Source of the DNA: Haemonchus contortus
Lineage: Eukaryota > Nematoda > Chromadorea > Rhabditida > Trichostrongylidae
DNA length: 64,000 nucleotides
Reading direction: 5' to 3'
Assembly: GCA_000469685.2 (NCBI GenBank)
Contig: LS997563.1
Coordinates: 4,165,281 to 4,229,280 of the forward strand
Part shown: positions 24,410 through 36,500 of the stretch, in pieces
Position numbering within the stretch: the first letter of the stretch is position 1
Layout: every line of letters starts with the position of its first letter
Translations under genes and position numbers: made by a program
Notes under the pieces: generated by a model
Database searches by the model: none
What the model was told of the DNA's origin: nothing
What the model saw: only the letters and a program-made list of their open reading frames with translations

Positions 24410-27400
24410 ATGCGCCCAATCCTGCTGGTTCTGCTCATCGTCTCAGCGATTTTGGTGAGATTTTCCGCTTTTTAGAAGTTCATAGCTTTGAAGCTTTGAA
24501 AATGATCACTTACCTGCATACGAGATTACTCGTATGCAGGTAAATAATCATTTTCAAAGCTTCGAAATTAAGAACTCTTCCTCTTTTGTTCCTGTTTTCT
24601 TAATTGCTGCTACACTCTGCTACATTCTAGCGCGCGGCGTCTTTCTCGCCGCAACGCGACGATTCCGATCCTACTGCACCACACCCTCTCGCCGCATTCC
24701 CATGCTCATTGCTATTTTTTATACTCATGGGTACCAGTTTGTTTGCAACGATTTAATCACTATTTTATGCAATAGTTATTCTTGATGGAATGTTTGAAGC
24801 AAACTCAAAGGGGCAGTCTTCAAGTCCTGCATGGAATTGAATGCACGGCGCACCTTAGTAAAATCTCCAGAGCCATTCCCCTGTCCCATCTTGACCTCAC
24901 CAGCTTTACATAACAGTAACGGGACAACATAAGCGATTGGCAACAAGAGATTCAACATATAACTGCAGTAATCGTGTCAATTTTCCAAAATTGAATGCCT
25001 TTATTCAGGCCCGCCCTGATGAAGGAATCGGTAAGACTGTGCAGAACACGGCACAAAGCGGAGCCGATTGGATCCAGGATGCAGGTAAGTAATACTGTGC
25101 ATCTCTGCTTTTACTGATGGAAGACCCTTTACTGTTTGCAAGGAAAAATAGGATCAGTTCGAGGAAAACGATCCTATACACGGTCGAACACTTTTGAAGT
25201 AATGCTGACGAGGATCCGGAAGTGTTTGGGAAACAGTCCGATGGGACGGGATAAAGGGTAGGATTTGGCGTCAATTACAGCCCCTTGCACCGACTTCCAG
25301 ATCCCGGTTACACCTGAATGAGTGATTCGCTGATGAAATGATATGTGAAGTCCAGGGACGATAGAAGCCAACGCTTTTGGCCTTCCAGACGAGTCTGGTA
25401 TAGTTATAGCCACTCAATGGGATGGGAAGGTGGGCTGTCGTGGGCTACCGATAGGGGATTAGATCCTCTTAATACGATATGGTAGTGCTTGCGTTACTCG
25501 GCATTACTGCAGCACGCCTTTGTAAATTGAGTCTATGCTCCCTACAAGTCATTGCTTTCATTGTCCCAGATGAATTCGCTATCAGTTACCGACCCCGCAG
25601 CAGTGGAAGGCTTGGCTAGCCTGAGCTAGTGTCGACCCTGGATTCGACTTTCGTACCATGCCCGTTTGATAGTGCGCCACATTCCACTACACCTTCTACA
25701 CCCTCACTTTTGAAAACCGTGTATCACAAAAAAAACTAATTTAAAAAAAATTTAAAAAAGCGATACCATCAAACCGTCAGCCAATAAAAGCATTTCCATC
25801 TTCCTGAGCACTTCCGTCAAGCTCCTGTACATAGGCACTAATCTGAGGTTCATACAAAGCGACGAATGGCATTCCCTAAATGGTAATCAAGAAATATAGT
25901 TTGGCAACTTGTGTTTACTCTTTTGTGTACTTCATGCGTGTTACAATTCCCGTACTGAACCGCTCAAATCGGAACAAAATTTTAAAGTCACTTTTAAGTC
26001 ACTTAAAGTCATTTTAAAGTCACAGTCACAAAAGTTGTAAACAAGATAGGTAAATAACTTCGAAATAGGATAGCAACTTCATAAAAAGCTCTATGATCAT
26101 TTGAAATCATTCGTGAAGACTGTTGTCAGGATTCTCATCAAAGCGTACTTTTTTACAGTTCCTATTTATTAATGGCAGGGACGCATTCAACCAATAACAT
26201 TCCCTTAAAAATCCATAGCTGAAAGTCTTTTTTAGCAAGAGATGCTGGCAGCTTTTTTTCGAGTGCTGGTAGAGAAGTAAGTGAACACGCGAAAGATGCA
26301 TGTAAGTACGACTCCTTTTCTTCTGAGGACGCGACAGCTGATATGTATTCTTTCAGGGGATGTTACTAAAGAAAAAGCAGGACAAGTAGGCTCTGCGGTG
26401 AAATCAGCAGGTAATTTTCAAGAGCCCAGAATTTTCGGGTGATCGCTTCTATCTCTGGAGGATTAGATAATAATCCTACACAAATGAGTGAGTTCATATT
26501 TCAGCCTCAAGTGTAGCCGATCGTGGGGAACAGTTTGGTAAAGACGCCAAGAATTGGGCAGAGGGAGCTGTCGAAACAGTAAAAAGAGGAGGTCAGGAAG
26601 CAGGTGAGGCAACCAACTTTGGTAACGTTCTGTAAGTCGAACAATAGTGAGTCGGGGAGCTCGTCCTGTGAAAGTGGCACCTGCCAACTTTAGGACGAAA
26701 TCTTCAACGGAAGTAGTTTGCTGAAATTTTTAATCAAAATATTTCAACTAATTTCGAGATCTCTATGTTTTAGCAACGGCAGTCGAGAATGGCTACGATA
26801 AACTACGCTCAGGAGCGGAACGCGGTATGCAAAAAATTCTCATTACAAAACCATAATTTGTCAGAAGTTTGCGTTCCCATAAAAGAACAAGGCAGCGTTC
26901 GGGACTCCACTTTGTTCCATCGTGTACTTACTGTCATTAACAGTTTTAGAGTAAGATCCGTTACTTGTTGAAGCAATTTTAAGCGAGTGCTGGCTGAGCG
27001 AGAGTTTAGAGCAGCTGAATTTCGGCTAACACTGTGTGAAGGACTGAGGATTTTTTGAACTCATACCCTACTATAAATTGCCTCCGAACTTCCTCACAGA
27101 GATCAATCTGTGGGCTCCAAAGATACCATATGTGGGCTTGCAGGGTTGAGAAACAGCTGAGGTAGAACGTGATAGGATCTCGAAGACCGGCAGGTGGTCT
27201 CATCTAGAAGTATGGCGAAGTGTGTTTTGAAAGGAGCCTCTAGGGTAAGCAACAATTTCGGGAAACTTTTGAGATGAGGAGATAGGCAGTGCTTGAGAAG
27301 TTAGCGAGTGGGCCATCGGCACAAGCTTTGTAACAATGGTGAGATCTATTATATAAGTCCGGTCTGGATGTCATCCAATAATTAGAGGCGTGGATTTTTA

Positions 27401-28244
27401 TGAACTGGTAATCCTCCACAAAGAAACCGCTACGATTATATTTTTACCGGGTTTTTTCCGATAGCCATTCTAGACGTCTTACGAGGACATACAGCAATAG
27501 TCAACTAAACATTCACAAACTACACAGGACACACTATTGCCATGGGCCCGAAATCACTTCGGAGAAAGGAACTTTATTTTGCAACAGGACTGGGCACCAG
27601 CACATGGGTCGAAATCCACGATTTCCTTCTGCCGACATCATTTTCCTGGATTCTGGGACAAAGACATGTGGCCATCTAATTCCCCAGACCTCAATCCAAT
27701 GGACTACTCCGTTTGGAGCTATCTGCAGCAGAAAGTGTCTTCTTCACCCCACCGCAGTTTGGACAGTCTAAAAGCAGCTCTCCAGATGGAGTGGCAGAAA
27801 ATTGATGCCGACTACTTGCGGCCCACCGTGGAAGCCTTTACGAAAAGATTGGAAGCTTGTATTCTGGCCAAAGGCGATCATTTCGAACAATACCTCGAAT
27901 AAATGTTCCTTTATCTTAGTTGTATTATTTAATGAAAATTCTTGGAGAAATGTATGATATTTATTTTTTACATGCGAATAAATACCGGACCATACTTTGT
28001 AGCTACCCTGTATATCAGTTTATAATTATTTTGATTACTTTTCAATCTATTCCTTATTGATATTCAGATGCGGAGGTTGTGAAGACAGATGTGAAGACAG
28101 ATGCAGAAAAAGTCGAAAAGGATGCGGAAGGTGCGAGAATCGTTTGGAAGGTTATGATGAATTTTTGGCTCTGTTCGCTTCTAAATTTCAGGTAAAGGAG
28201 TACTCACGAAAGTCGCCGATTTCTTCAAAGGAATTGGAAAGTGA
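24410..28244 (+). CDS. Small secreted amphipathic, LEA-like protein
   Basis: Exons: 24410-24454, 25009-25084, 26236-26301, 26357-26410, 26505-26603, 26774-26824, 28068-28130, 28192-28244; 168 residues. Exon 1 is essentially a signal peptide (MRPILLVLLIVSAIL). The rest is rich in Ala, Gly, Lys, Glu and Asp, low in Cys and Pro, and has a loose 11-residue-like periodicity, for example KDAWDVTKEKAGQVGSAVKS and later FGKDAKNWAEGAVETVKRGG. Most internal exons begin and end in phase 1, so exons behave as modules. An AATAAA follows 17 nt after the stop. It resembles group 3 LEA or apolipoprotein-like amphipathic helices and is probably secreted or lumenal. I do not recognise a named family; a desiccation, lipid-binding or host-interface role would be speculation. 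A broken transposase sits in the 1.2-kb intron before the seventh exon. Confidence 0.7.
24490..24563. repeat. Perfect-looking hairpin in intron 1
   Basis: Arms 24490-24524 and 24529-24563 pair over 35 bp with two mismatches around a 4-nt ATTA loop. The arms carry GCATACGAG and CTCGTATGC at the apex. It lies just after the signal-peptide exon, in an intron. A snapback element or, less likely, a small-RNA precursor. Confidence 0.85.
25560..25693 (-). repeat. tRNA-derived SINE-like element
   Basis: Read on the minus strand from 25693 it starts GGTGTAGTGGAATGTGGCGC, 20 of 22 bases like the element at 42.0 kb, followed by a box-B-like AAGTCGAATCC. Intronic in the LEA-like gene, antisense. Confidence 0.6.
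27500..28015 (+). mobile_element. Truncated maT-type (DD37D) mariner transposon
   Basis: The ORF through 27902 encodes the C-terminal half of a Tc1/mariner transposase, with NFILQQDWAPAH and SPDLNPMDYSVW. The spacing between the two visible catalytic Asp residues is 37, which fits the maT group. The first catalytic Asp region is missing, and the frame is closed upstream by a TAG, so it is dead. The right end near 28013 reads ACCCTGTATA, a plausible terminus; no matching left terminus was found. It lies in the sense direction inside an intron of the LEA-like gene. Confidence 0.8.
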
Positions 28245-28722
28245 TCTTCTATATCTTTCGAATAAAGTTTTTCTCGAAACTGTTGAGACGTCAGTAAAAA
28301 TCAGTAAAATGGCTTTCTACAGAGGAAAAGGAAGATTAACTTTAAGATAGGCTTATCCCAAAGGAAGGGGAGCAAAATTTGCAGAAGGGCAAGTTTTGCA
28401 GCGTGCTTTCAGAGTAATTGGCTCGGTTAAAAAGGAGCAACAGTTATTTCGTAGAATAAACACGATCTAAAAAATGTGGAAAAAGGTTTGCAAGAGGCCC
28501 ATCCAATTCACGACCTTCGTTCCCATCTCTTTGACTAACATCACAGTCCCCCTGTGACCCCAAAACTCGTGTCACAGCATGGTTCCTAGGGCCACTCGAC
28601 ACCTTGGGAGCTGTACGTCGCCTAAGCCATACTAGAAGGCATGGGCTATGCAATGCGGTCAGCATGGGTCATCACAACTTGCATAAAAGTTCTTTCTGGA
28701 AATTGAACCTGTAGTCTTTGCA

Positions 28723-29761
28723 ATGCCTGTGTATCACGATTACTATTCCTATGTACCAAACGCTGATCTTTTCCTCGGCGCTCCTCCTGATAACCAGAAT
28801 TTGAAGACACACTTAAGGTACGTTTTGTAATTTTCCCTACCAGATTTTAGATTCAGTTCTGTGCTGAGCTAAGTTTTTTTCAATTTGAAGTTTGGAGAGC
28901 TCTTCTCAAAAACCGAACCTTACCTCCGAGTGCTCACATGATGTTGGTCCCAACGAGTCTCCGTCGAAGGATGGTTGGGCAAGGATGGAGCGGAATATAG
29001 ACCAGATGAAAAACAGCTTGTTGAACCTTCTATCTCACAGTAGACTTCAAGAAGAAAAAACCGAAGCTGTAGAAGGACTATTGGAAAAAATCCTCGATCG
29101 ATTGCCTGAAAAAGAATCAGGTAAGTAAGGACTCTCCTTAGTTGCTAGGAAAGCACACTGAATTCTGAACGTCTTCAACAAGATTTTTTGAATTTTCACA
29201 ATTGAGATGAAATTGTACAGTGTAAAATATGAAGATACCTTAGGCAGTTGAGGTTCTGAATTCCCAGTAAAAGTAGACAGAAATGGTTGTGTTAAAAGCA
29301 AAACCATTCCAGAGACGCCCTTGGATTACAAGTTTGTACCGTATGAAGAGGTGGTGCGACTGCATGAAGCTTATCCAACCAATCCCCGAGCGTTTGTGAG
29401 AGCTCTGGAAGTGCTCACATATCAGGACCAGGTGTATGAGTTGCAAACAGCTGTAAACAAGCGCTTGTTTACTTTGGATCGAGTAGAGTTCATTAGAAAG
29501 GTGGGTATCGACTAAATGGCTTACGAGTATTGCTTCAAAATGTATATTCAGTGCCTCTTCCGTCACTTCGCCGTTCCTCCTCATCTCCAAGAGGATGTGT
29601 GGAGAAGCGTCCGTACATCGTTGGATAGGCGAAGTCATCGACTGAAGCATCTGATCAGAGCCCGGCAGAGCACCGGCTTCCGTACTTCGACACCCATTTC
29701 AGACTTGCTTGAGGGCCTCGATCAACTCGAGAACGGGGCTGATCGACAGATTGTTATTTGA
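28723..29761 (+). CDS. Coiled-coil protein with possible BEN-like C-terminal domain
   Basis: Exons: 28723-28817, 28891-29120, 29268-29500, 29552-29761; 255 residues with consistent phases. A Tyr-rich N-terminus (MPVYHDYYSY) is followed by a Ser-rich stretch, then a coiled coil (about residues 68-105, RMERNIDQMKNSLLNLLS onward). A compact C-terminal helical region (about 125-225) contains LTYQDQVYELQ, LDRVEFIRK and a Trp-containing DVWRSVRTSLDRRSHRLKHL helix. That order resembles BEN domains, which bind DNA, often next to a coiled coil, but the match is from memory of the pattern and is tentative. Alternative in-frame acceptors at 29253 and 29268 would add or drop five residues. The start is 478 bp after the previous gene's stop on the same strand. 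An AATAAA at 30293 is a possible polyA signal. Confidence 0.6.
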
Positions 29762-32700
29762 CTTTCTAGGAATGCATGCATTAACAGATTTTCTGAAATC
29801 GTTCAGAGTTTTATTTGAATTATATTTAGTAATAGTATTTATTCGCGAGAAATAGCGCTTAATTTCTTGTTCACATCTTGCCTTCGTTGTTCTTGTTTAC
29901 ACTGCTTAGTTCCAAGTTTACCACCTGATCATAAATGATTGAATTTTTAATTTGTTTCTGACTCCTTAAATGGTGATTTACATCAGTAAAAGTTGTGCAA
30001 CAGTGCTTCAGAATGGTGACGTGACAGCTTTTGGTCGATCACGCAGCCAGTCTATAGAGCTTTTGGTGACTTGTATGCTGCGGGTAGGTTGAAACCTTCG
30101 AGATGGTAATGGGGATGCAATTGCGAGTAGTATTACTGAAATCCGAACTTAGCGCAAAGATTCTCCACTCAACTTCCCAAAGCACCTTTTCCGGAACACT
30201 TAGCTTTATTTAGTGGGTTGGACACCTCACTTATGAGTTCAGTACCAGTTTAAAGTGAAAAGTTTTTGGTTGAATTACACTCAAAGTTGAGAAATAAAGT
30301 TCATTCCGATTAGGAACATCAGATCAAGACAGATTCAGAGAGAGAAAGGTAAAGGAAGTTATATAGACAAAGATCAGGAAAACAATTAAGCATTGATGAA
30401 TGCGTCTCATCTGTCGGTTATACACATGTCCTACCCAGCCTGGGACTAAGTAAAGCTGTGGATATTTGGCCGAAAGATCACAACTTTATTCAAAGCCTTT
30501 CGGCTCCAAAAAGGAAATCCAATCAAATGATAACTATTAAAATTATTCGAAAATCTCGGAAATGTTCTACGGGTCATAACTAAATCGAATCGAAGAAGTT
30601 GAGGTGATCTGCAGTGAATCCTTAAGCTTGTGGGTGTTCCATCATGGTAAAAGCATTTTAGCATGGATCAACTTCTACATCCTTTGGACAAGAGTGGGAG
30701 TGGTTGGGATTACGGATTATGGAAAGTTGTTCTAGTTTTCGAGAAACTCGGAAGTAGTCGAATAGAAAAGCGGAAGAGAAAAACTCGCAGTCAATCGGTT
30801 AAGTGAAGCTGTTGCCTTATGGGGTTTGTAAGCGTCGAGTGGGTCATGCTTAATACCTTGTCGGGAGTGGATCTACGGAAGAATTAGTTGCAACAGCGGC
30901 TTAGACCTCGTCAAATGTCACACGAAATTTGTTATAAGCATAATAAATCCCCCTTCTTGTTATGTAATTGAGCATTAATGCAGGGATTTATGATCAGACG
31001 GAATATTTGCAGAATATTTAACGAATTCTTGCAATCGACTCGGAACCCACTGGAACTACGGCCGCTGTCAGCTCATAAGGACTGGTGCAGGACTCTGAAA
31101 AAATCAATCCATCATGGAAGAAACGGGGCATTATTCGTTTCTGACGCGAGCAAAGGGATCCAGCGGATCGTCTTCGCTCGAAGGACACGAGCTATAATGT
31201 CGCTTTGGTTCAGAGCTACATGCAGAAATATGAACGTCGTGCCGTCCTGGCAATTGTTTGAGCGGAATCACTCAATAATCATCCTAGTTCAAGGTAATCA
31301 ATCACAACGGCACCCCTCAGGAACGAAAACTGTGAGGGGAAGGACTGCGGAAGGTTCGAACAATAACCCAACCAAAAGAAGTACGTACAGTAGCGCTCAA
31401 AAGTCTTCGGTGAAATGCTTTGACGCTTTTTCGTTCATAACTTTTTTCTTAGTGGACCAAATCGCGCGAAATTTAGATATGTCTAACTAGAGCATATTTC
31501 ACCCTACCCAACCCTATTTCACTGCAAAGCTGCAATATCCACAGGTAGAGTAAGGTGTTTGTTGCGGTAGCACATTTTGCTAAAATTAAAGTTGTTGGCG
31601 TCTGCACTTATTCGCACCTTATGTGCGTTTTTCTCATCTATTGTGTTCGGCATTACCGCTCGTACACTTTACACATGACAAAAAATAAATAGATTTCAGA
31701 AGGACCATCATCTGTATTTTCAGTCAATTTTATTTTCATGCCCTTTGGAACATCTGGAACATGATCAGATTGCAAGTTAATAGTGGTAAATATCCACCAT
31801 ACACCCACGCTCCAAATATAGAAATTTCGCACGATTAGATCAAGTAGGAAAGGAGTTACGACTGAAAAGTACGGCTGACGAACTATATCACCGAAGACTT
31901 TTGAGCGCTACTGTATGAGCACTAGTCCTAGAGGACGAGTGCCCATACCTACTTCTTCTGTTATATGCCATAGGGGACAGTTTCAAAAGCCTTCCGATAC
32001 GTAAACCAGCAGTATCCCTCTATCGTCCTCCAAAAGTGAGGGGAAAATGGGAAAGAGATATGGCTGCCCCCGACATGATCTAGTTTCGATACACCATCTT
32101 AAGAGGACTCCGGGTAACGGAACTTCTCCCAGGTTGCGGACGTTCGCTTTGCGGAATGCGGCAAATCTCACAGCAACTACCGTACCCATCCCGCCTCCCC
32201 GCCAATCGATAGGACGCAGTATTTTTCGTTGATTGCCTTTCCTTTTTATTAGTTTTGATCGTTTTTTTCTGTTTCTTTTTCGTTTTTATGTTTACTAGAC
32301 TTGATTAATTAGTAGGAATCCTCCTATATCAGCAACGATCAAGACCGCATTGGAATTGAAGAAACCGCCCAGCCAATTCAAATAATTAAAGGACACCCTA
32401 CCTCGCGAATTGCGCCCTCCAATCTTCCATCGCAATCCTGCGATACGCGGCGGATGCGGCGTGTGCGATGCCGTTTTCGGGAAGAAGATACCGGACCCGA
32501 GGACTTCTAGTAAGGTACATGTAATACAGAGAAATATTGTTGACTAATCAAGGAAGTGAGACAACATTGACAACTTGCGGAGGTGTTGGATTAAGAAAGA
32601 TAACACAAAATCTCTTCTGCCATACAAAAAGTTATTTTGAACAGCTTCTCTACATGGATTACTGCGGTGTTTTGTTGCTGACATAGCTACAAATCTGAGA

Positions 32701-33564
32701 GAGCTTCCAAAGGATACCAGATAAATGAAAAACACGGAAACTTGAATCAAACTTTCGATTATGGAGGAAAAGAGCACAGGGCGAGCACACGCTTGTATGA
32801 ATCCCGTACAAGAATGACCGCTTTTCGTACACCCCCCAGGGAGGGGGACGCGCAATTCTATCGTAGCCTTACGAAGTGCTCTGAGCACTTTTTCTGGCTC
32901 AATACAACTATTTTCGAACAAAAGGACCAAAAGTAAGTCTGACCAGATGTCGGTCGATGTTTGTTCATTGGTAAAATCGCCCACAGATGATAGGTAAGGA
33001 ACCTGAGCAATTCTCAGAGCATAATCAGAATAAACGGCTTCAATATGAGAAGAATCCCGAGGGAAAATGATAAATATGAACCATTCGAGGAATTGAAGTC
33101 AGAACTTAACTCCTACAGACTACCGTTACCCAGTAGGACCGGAAAGGTCCCACTCAACTCTGTTCTATGTCGATTCAATCACTATTCCAATCACGTGGGG
33201 GTCAAATTTGACCAGTACAGCTGCATCATACACCCGAAGTGGACTTTCAGGCCATACCCACATTACTTCTCCCGATTCGGTGCAGCTAAGTTTCCCTTAA
33301 CTATACGCGTAACCACGATACTGCTAGGTATACCACAGCTGATGGCAGATTGATCCGGCTAATCACTTTAAGCTTGAGGGAAGCTGCTTGCATGTGGTGA
33401 GATTGATAGCAAGCAGGTACTCTAAATGATTATAAGGAAAATAAAGCTAGATGTTTGCGATTTATTTAATCATCCAAGAAGCATGATTAGACTTACTGAA
33501 GAAAAGCTCCAACCCCCATTGGCATTACTCTCGACACTTGCGCAGGGCTCTGGTTGCCGCGCTA
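29762..33564. other. Gap between coiled-coil gene and guanylyl cyclase
   Basis: No firm gene. A 170-codon plus-strand ORF (30978-31490) runs into the left arm of the MITE and is probably spurious, although a second frame at about 31150-31270 is also open and protein-like. A 146-codon minus-strand ORF (32544-32984) has no recognisable domain. The Tc1-type MITE at 31388-31913 is the only clear element. Confidence 0.5.
31388..31913. mobile_element. Tc1-type MITE (526 bp)
   Basis: Flanked by TA on both sides (31386-31387 and 31914-31915). The ends are 26-bp perfect inverted repeats beginning CAGTAGCGCTCAAAAGTC. Imperfect pairing continues to roughly 110 bp, with GCGAAATTT blocks on both arms. 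CAGT termini and TA target sites fit the Tc1/mariner superfamily. No transposase is encoded. Confidence 0.9.
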
Positions 33565-36500
33565 ATGCAGTGCTCTGTATGGTCCCCATGTTTGCTAGTA
33601 ATACTACTTCTCTATGGGGTACTACCAGTTGCCCTGACGCAAGTCGTCAAAAAAGCTTCGAATCGCACCAATGTTGTGAGTCCAATTTGATCTGTTCCTC
33701 AAACGTCTATTACAGATTTCAAAAATATTTTTCCCAAATTAAAGGTCGTGATAGGACACATTGGAGCAATCGGAGCTCTACCCAACTATGAAAAGGTCTT
33801 AGACCTTGCAAGACAAGAGCTTCTCAAAGACGGAACGCTTGGAGCGGATTTCGATATCGAGTGAGTTGGCCTCCTTTTGTACTCACCCCTTACCAGAACG
33901 ACTTATAACTTGAGCTCTACAAAATATTTTCGTAACTTAAGGGAAATGTAAAGGAAAGTTCAGGCCTGCAAAAAACCTAAAAAAGTGTTCTCACCTTCTT
34001 GAAGTTAATTTTGAAATGAAGTGACTTTCAGAATCATCTCACGAAATGGTTGTGGAGAAGCTTTTGAAGGAGTAGCTGCAGCTGCCGATCTGTACCATAT
34101 CGAACACATCAACATCTTCCTTGGACCGTACTGTAATGCTGGTATGCCTTTCAAAAAATTTTAAAGAAAAAAAAAAGGAATTCCCTTTTTTAATCACCTA
34201 CAAAACCCTAGCCATTGTTCTGTGATATTGACAGTCTTGACTCATTAAAATGAATGAGTTCTGTTTTTATTCGATGTCTAGAGTGACTGAAGGAAGGGAG
34301 GAGAACGGAGTGGAGGGCATCTGTTGAGGCGAATAACTTACTGACATATAACGAGTATAAACACCTAGACCCAGTACACATGAATGGAAATGGCCGACTC
34401 CCTCATTTAGTGTGTCATCGGGGGTGCGTGTAGATGCCCAACTGGGAAGGAATTGTGCTTATCTCTTACTGGTAATTTCGTGCACCATCGGGTAACCACT
34501 TTAGGGTAAGATTCATCTACTCACATAACATTTCATCAGTGGGAAGGAAAGTATTCAAGCGATAACAGCGATCATAACTAGGTACGGATGTCCGGGAAAC
34601 AGGTAGAACTTCAGGATGACCGTATATAGAAGGTTCACACTTGGGCCTTCACCATGTTGGAACAACTTTATAAACAAACCATATTCGAAGCGGTCCAATT
34701 TCAGAAATGATTCCGGTAGCGACAATGGCAAACTTCTGGAATGTTCCGATTATAGCTTATATGGCCTCCGCCAATGTGCTATCTAATAAAAAGGTAAGGT
34801 GTTCAATCTTCAGCTTGGAAACGGGAAACTTTGGTCTCTAGATTTGTACCTGCCATACAACTTATTGTTAGAACCATCTACTTGGTAGTTAGCAGGCACC
34901 TGCTGACTACTTTTTAGAGGAAATACCGAATCATTTGCCTTTATGGTACTGAATAGAAGCTGAATAGGCTCTCATTAAGATATCCCAAGCTCGAAAGCTT
35001 CCTACTTTCCCATCGATGGATGTTTTTAGTGCGGCCGATCCATCATTCCATTTCAGATTTACAAAACACTTGTACGTACATCGTTGAGAACAATGAATAC
35101 CATTGCCGAATCGACAGCTGCTTTCATCAAGCACTATAAATGGAAAAAGGTAGGCTATAGAAGATTTGGAAACATGCCAGCAATGGAATGAATCATATTC
35201 ATCACATTATGCTTCTATTTCAAAGCGCGTGAAGCACAGTTATCAGAGTTTCCGGAAAGAATCTGCCGAGAACTTCACAATGGTCCAGAATTTTTTCGGG
35301 ATTTTCCGGAAGCTTTCATTAAAAATACCATGAAAAGACACCACTCTTTTGCAAGCGCACTAGACCAGCGGTGATTCCATGATATCGCAATCGGTCCAGT
35401 CTCATCTTCGTCCTGCTCGTTCCCGGCTTCTAAATGTTAGAAGGAGCAGAGCGCAAAATCTCTAAGAACGGGTCTGAAGGCCATATACGTAAACACACCT
35501 TTTGAATAGGCTTAGGCAGTGGTATAGCCAGAACCGAGTCTGTAAAGAAGTAGTCGAAAAGGTAGTCGGATACTTCTTGCGCATACACGTGGGTAGTGTC
35601 CTTAGGGAGAAATCCTCACAAAAGCTCCCACAAATTCCGGGACAAAGCCGGACTAATGCGAACTTTCGAGAGATACTTTTGAAGGGACCCAAAACACCTC
35701 TATAGTTTGCTTTGGAGAAAGATAACATTTTTGAATGAGGTAGAAAGGGGAACTGACTACCCCTCCATCACCCTAGAGGTTTTATCCTCGAGTAAGCTCC
35801 CACATTCACTTCAACCATCATTCCCTCCTCCTTAAATAAAGGACTTCTGCTTGGTTTCTCCTTCTTGAAATGGTTGACAGGTCCAACAATCGCCTTCTAA
35901 ATCCAGTTGGTTCTCAGTCAGACCCATGTCCCTGTACCCTTTCTTATTCCAATTTCCAAAAAAAAAACACAGCTGGTCACTTTCTACGTTAATTTATAAT
36001 CGAAATGGACCAACACCTAGTAGACAGGGAAGTTTTCCTGTAATCACACCAGTTTTCAGGTCTCCCTAGTGTCGAACGTGGGTGCATCGGCTTTTGAAAA
36101 GCTCAGTGCTTTTGAACCAGTGCTCAAGAGGAACAACATAGCTGTGACGAGAAAGATTCTATTCGATGAGACCGTAACTGTCCAGGATATACTAAATGGA
36201 GGACAACTGGACGAGATACGCTCAAATTCAAGAAGTAGGTCTTACCCGTTAACTTCAGGTACCATAAGTCCTACTGTGGCAGTGTCACTGATGCTGGCAT
36301 ATCATTTTCTCGGGGAAGTAGTGATTAATCTCATCAGCTTTACTAAACTATGGATATAATTTGTTTACACATTCCTCCATTTTTCAAATTAAACAAAATC
36401 CTCACAGATGAGCTTGATACGGTAAGCCTCGGAGAGAAGGGATCAACGAAATTGTTTCGCAGCTTGCGAAATAATCTCAGTGGATTTTCGTGGCCAAGGG

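Noticed and set aside
30978..31490. 170-codon plus-strand ORF
   Set aside because: Ends inside the arm of the Tc1-type MITE, lacks splice support and has no recognisable domain. An alternative frame at about 31150-31270 looked protein-like but has no usable exon boundaries.
32544..32984. 146-codon minus-strand ORF with a hydrophobic stretch
   Set aside because: No family recognised and no splice context; likely part of an unidentified repeat.
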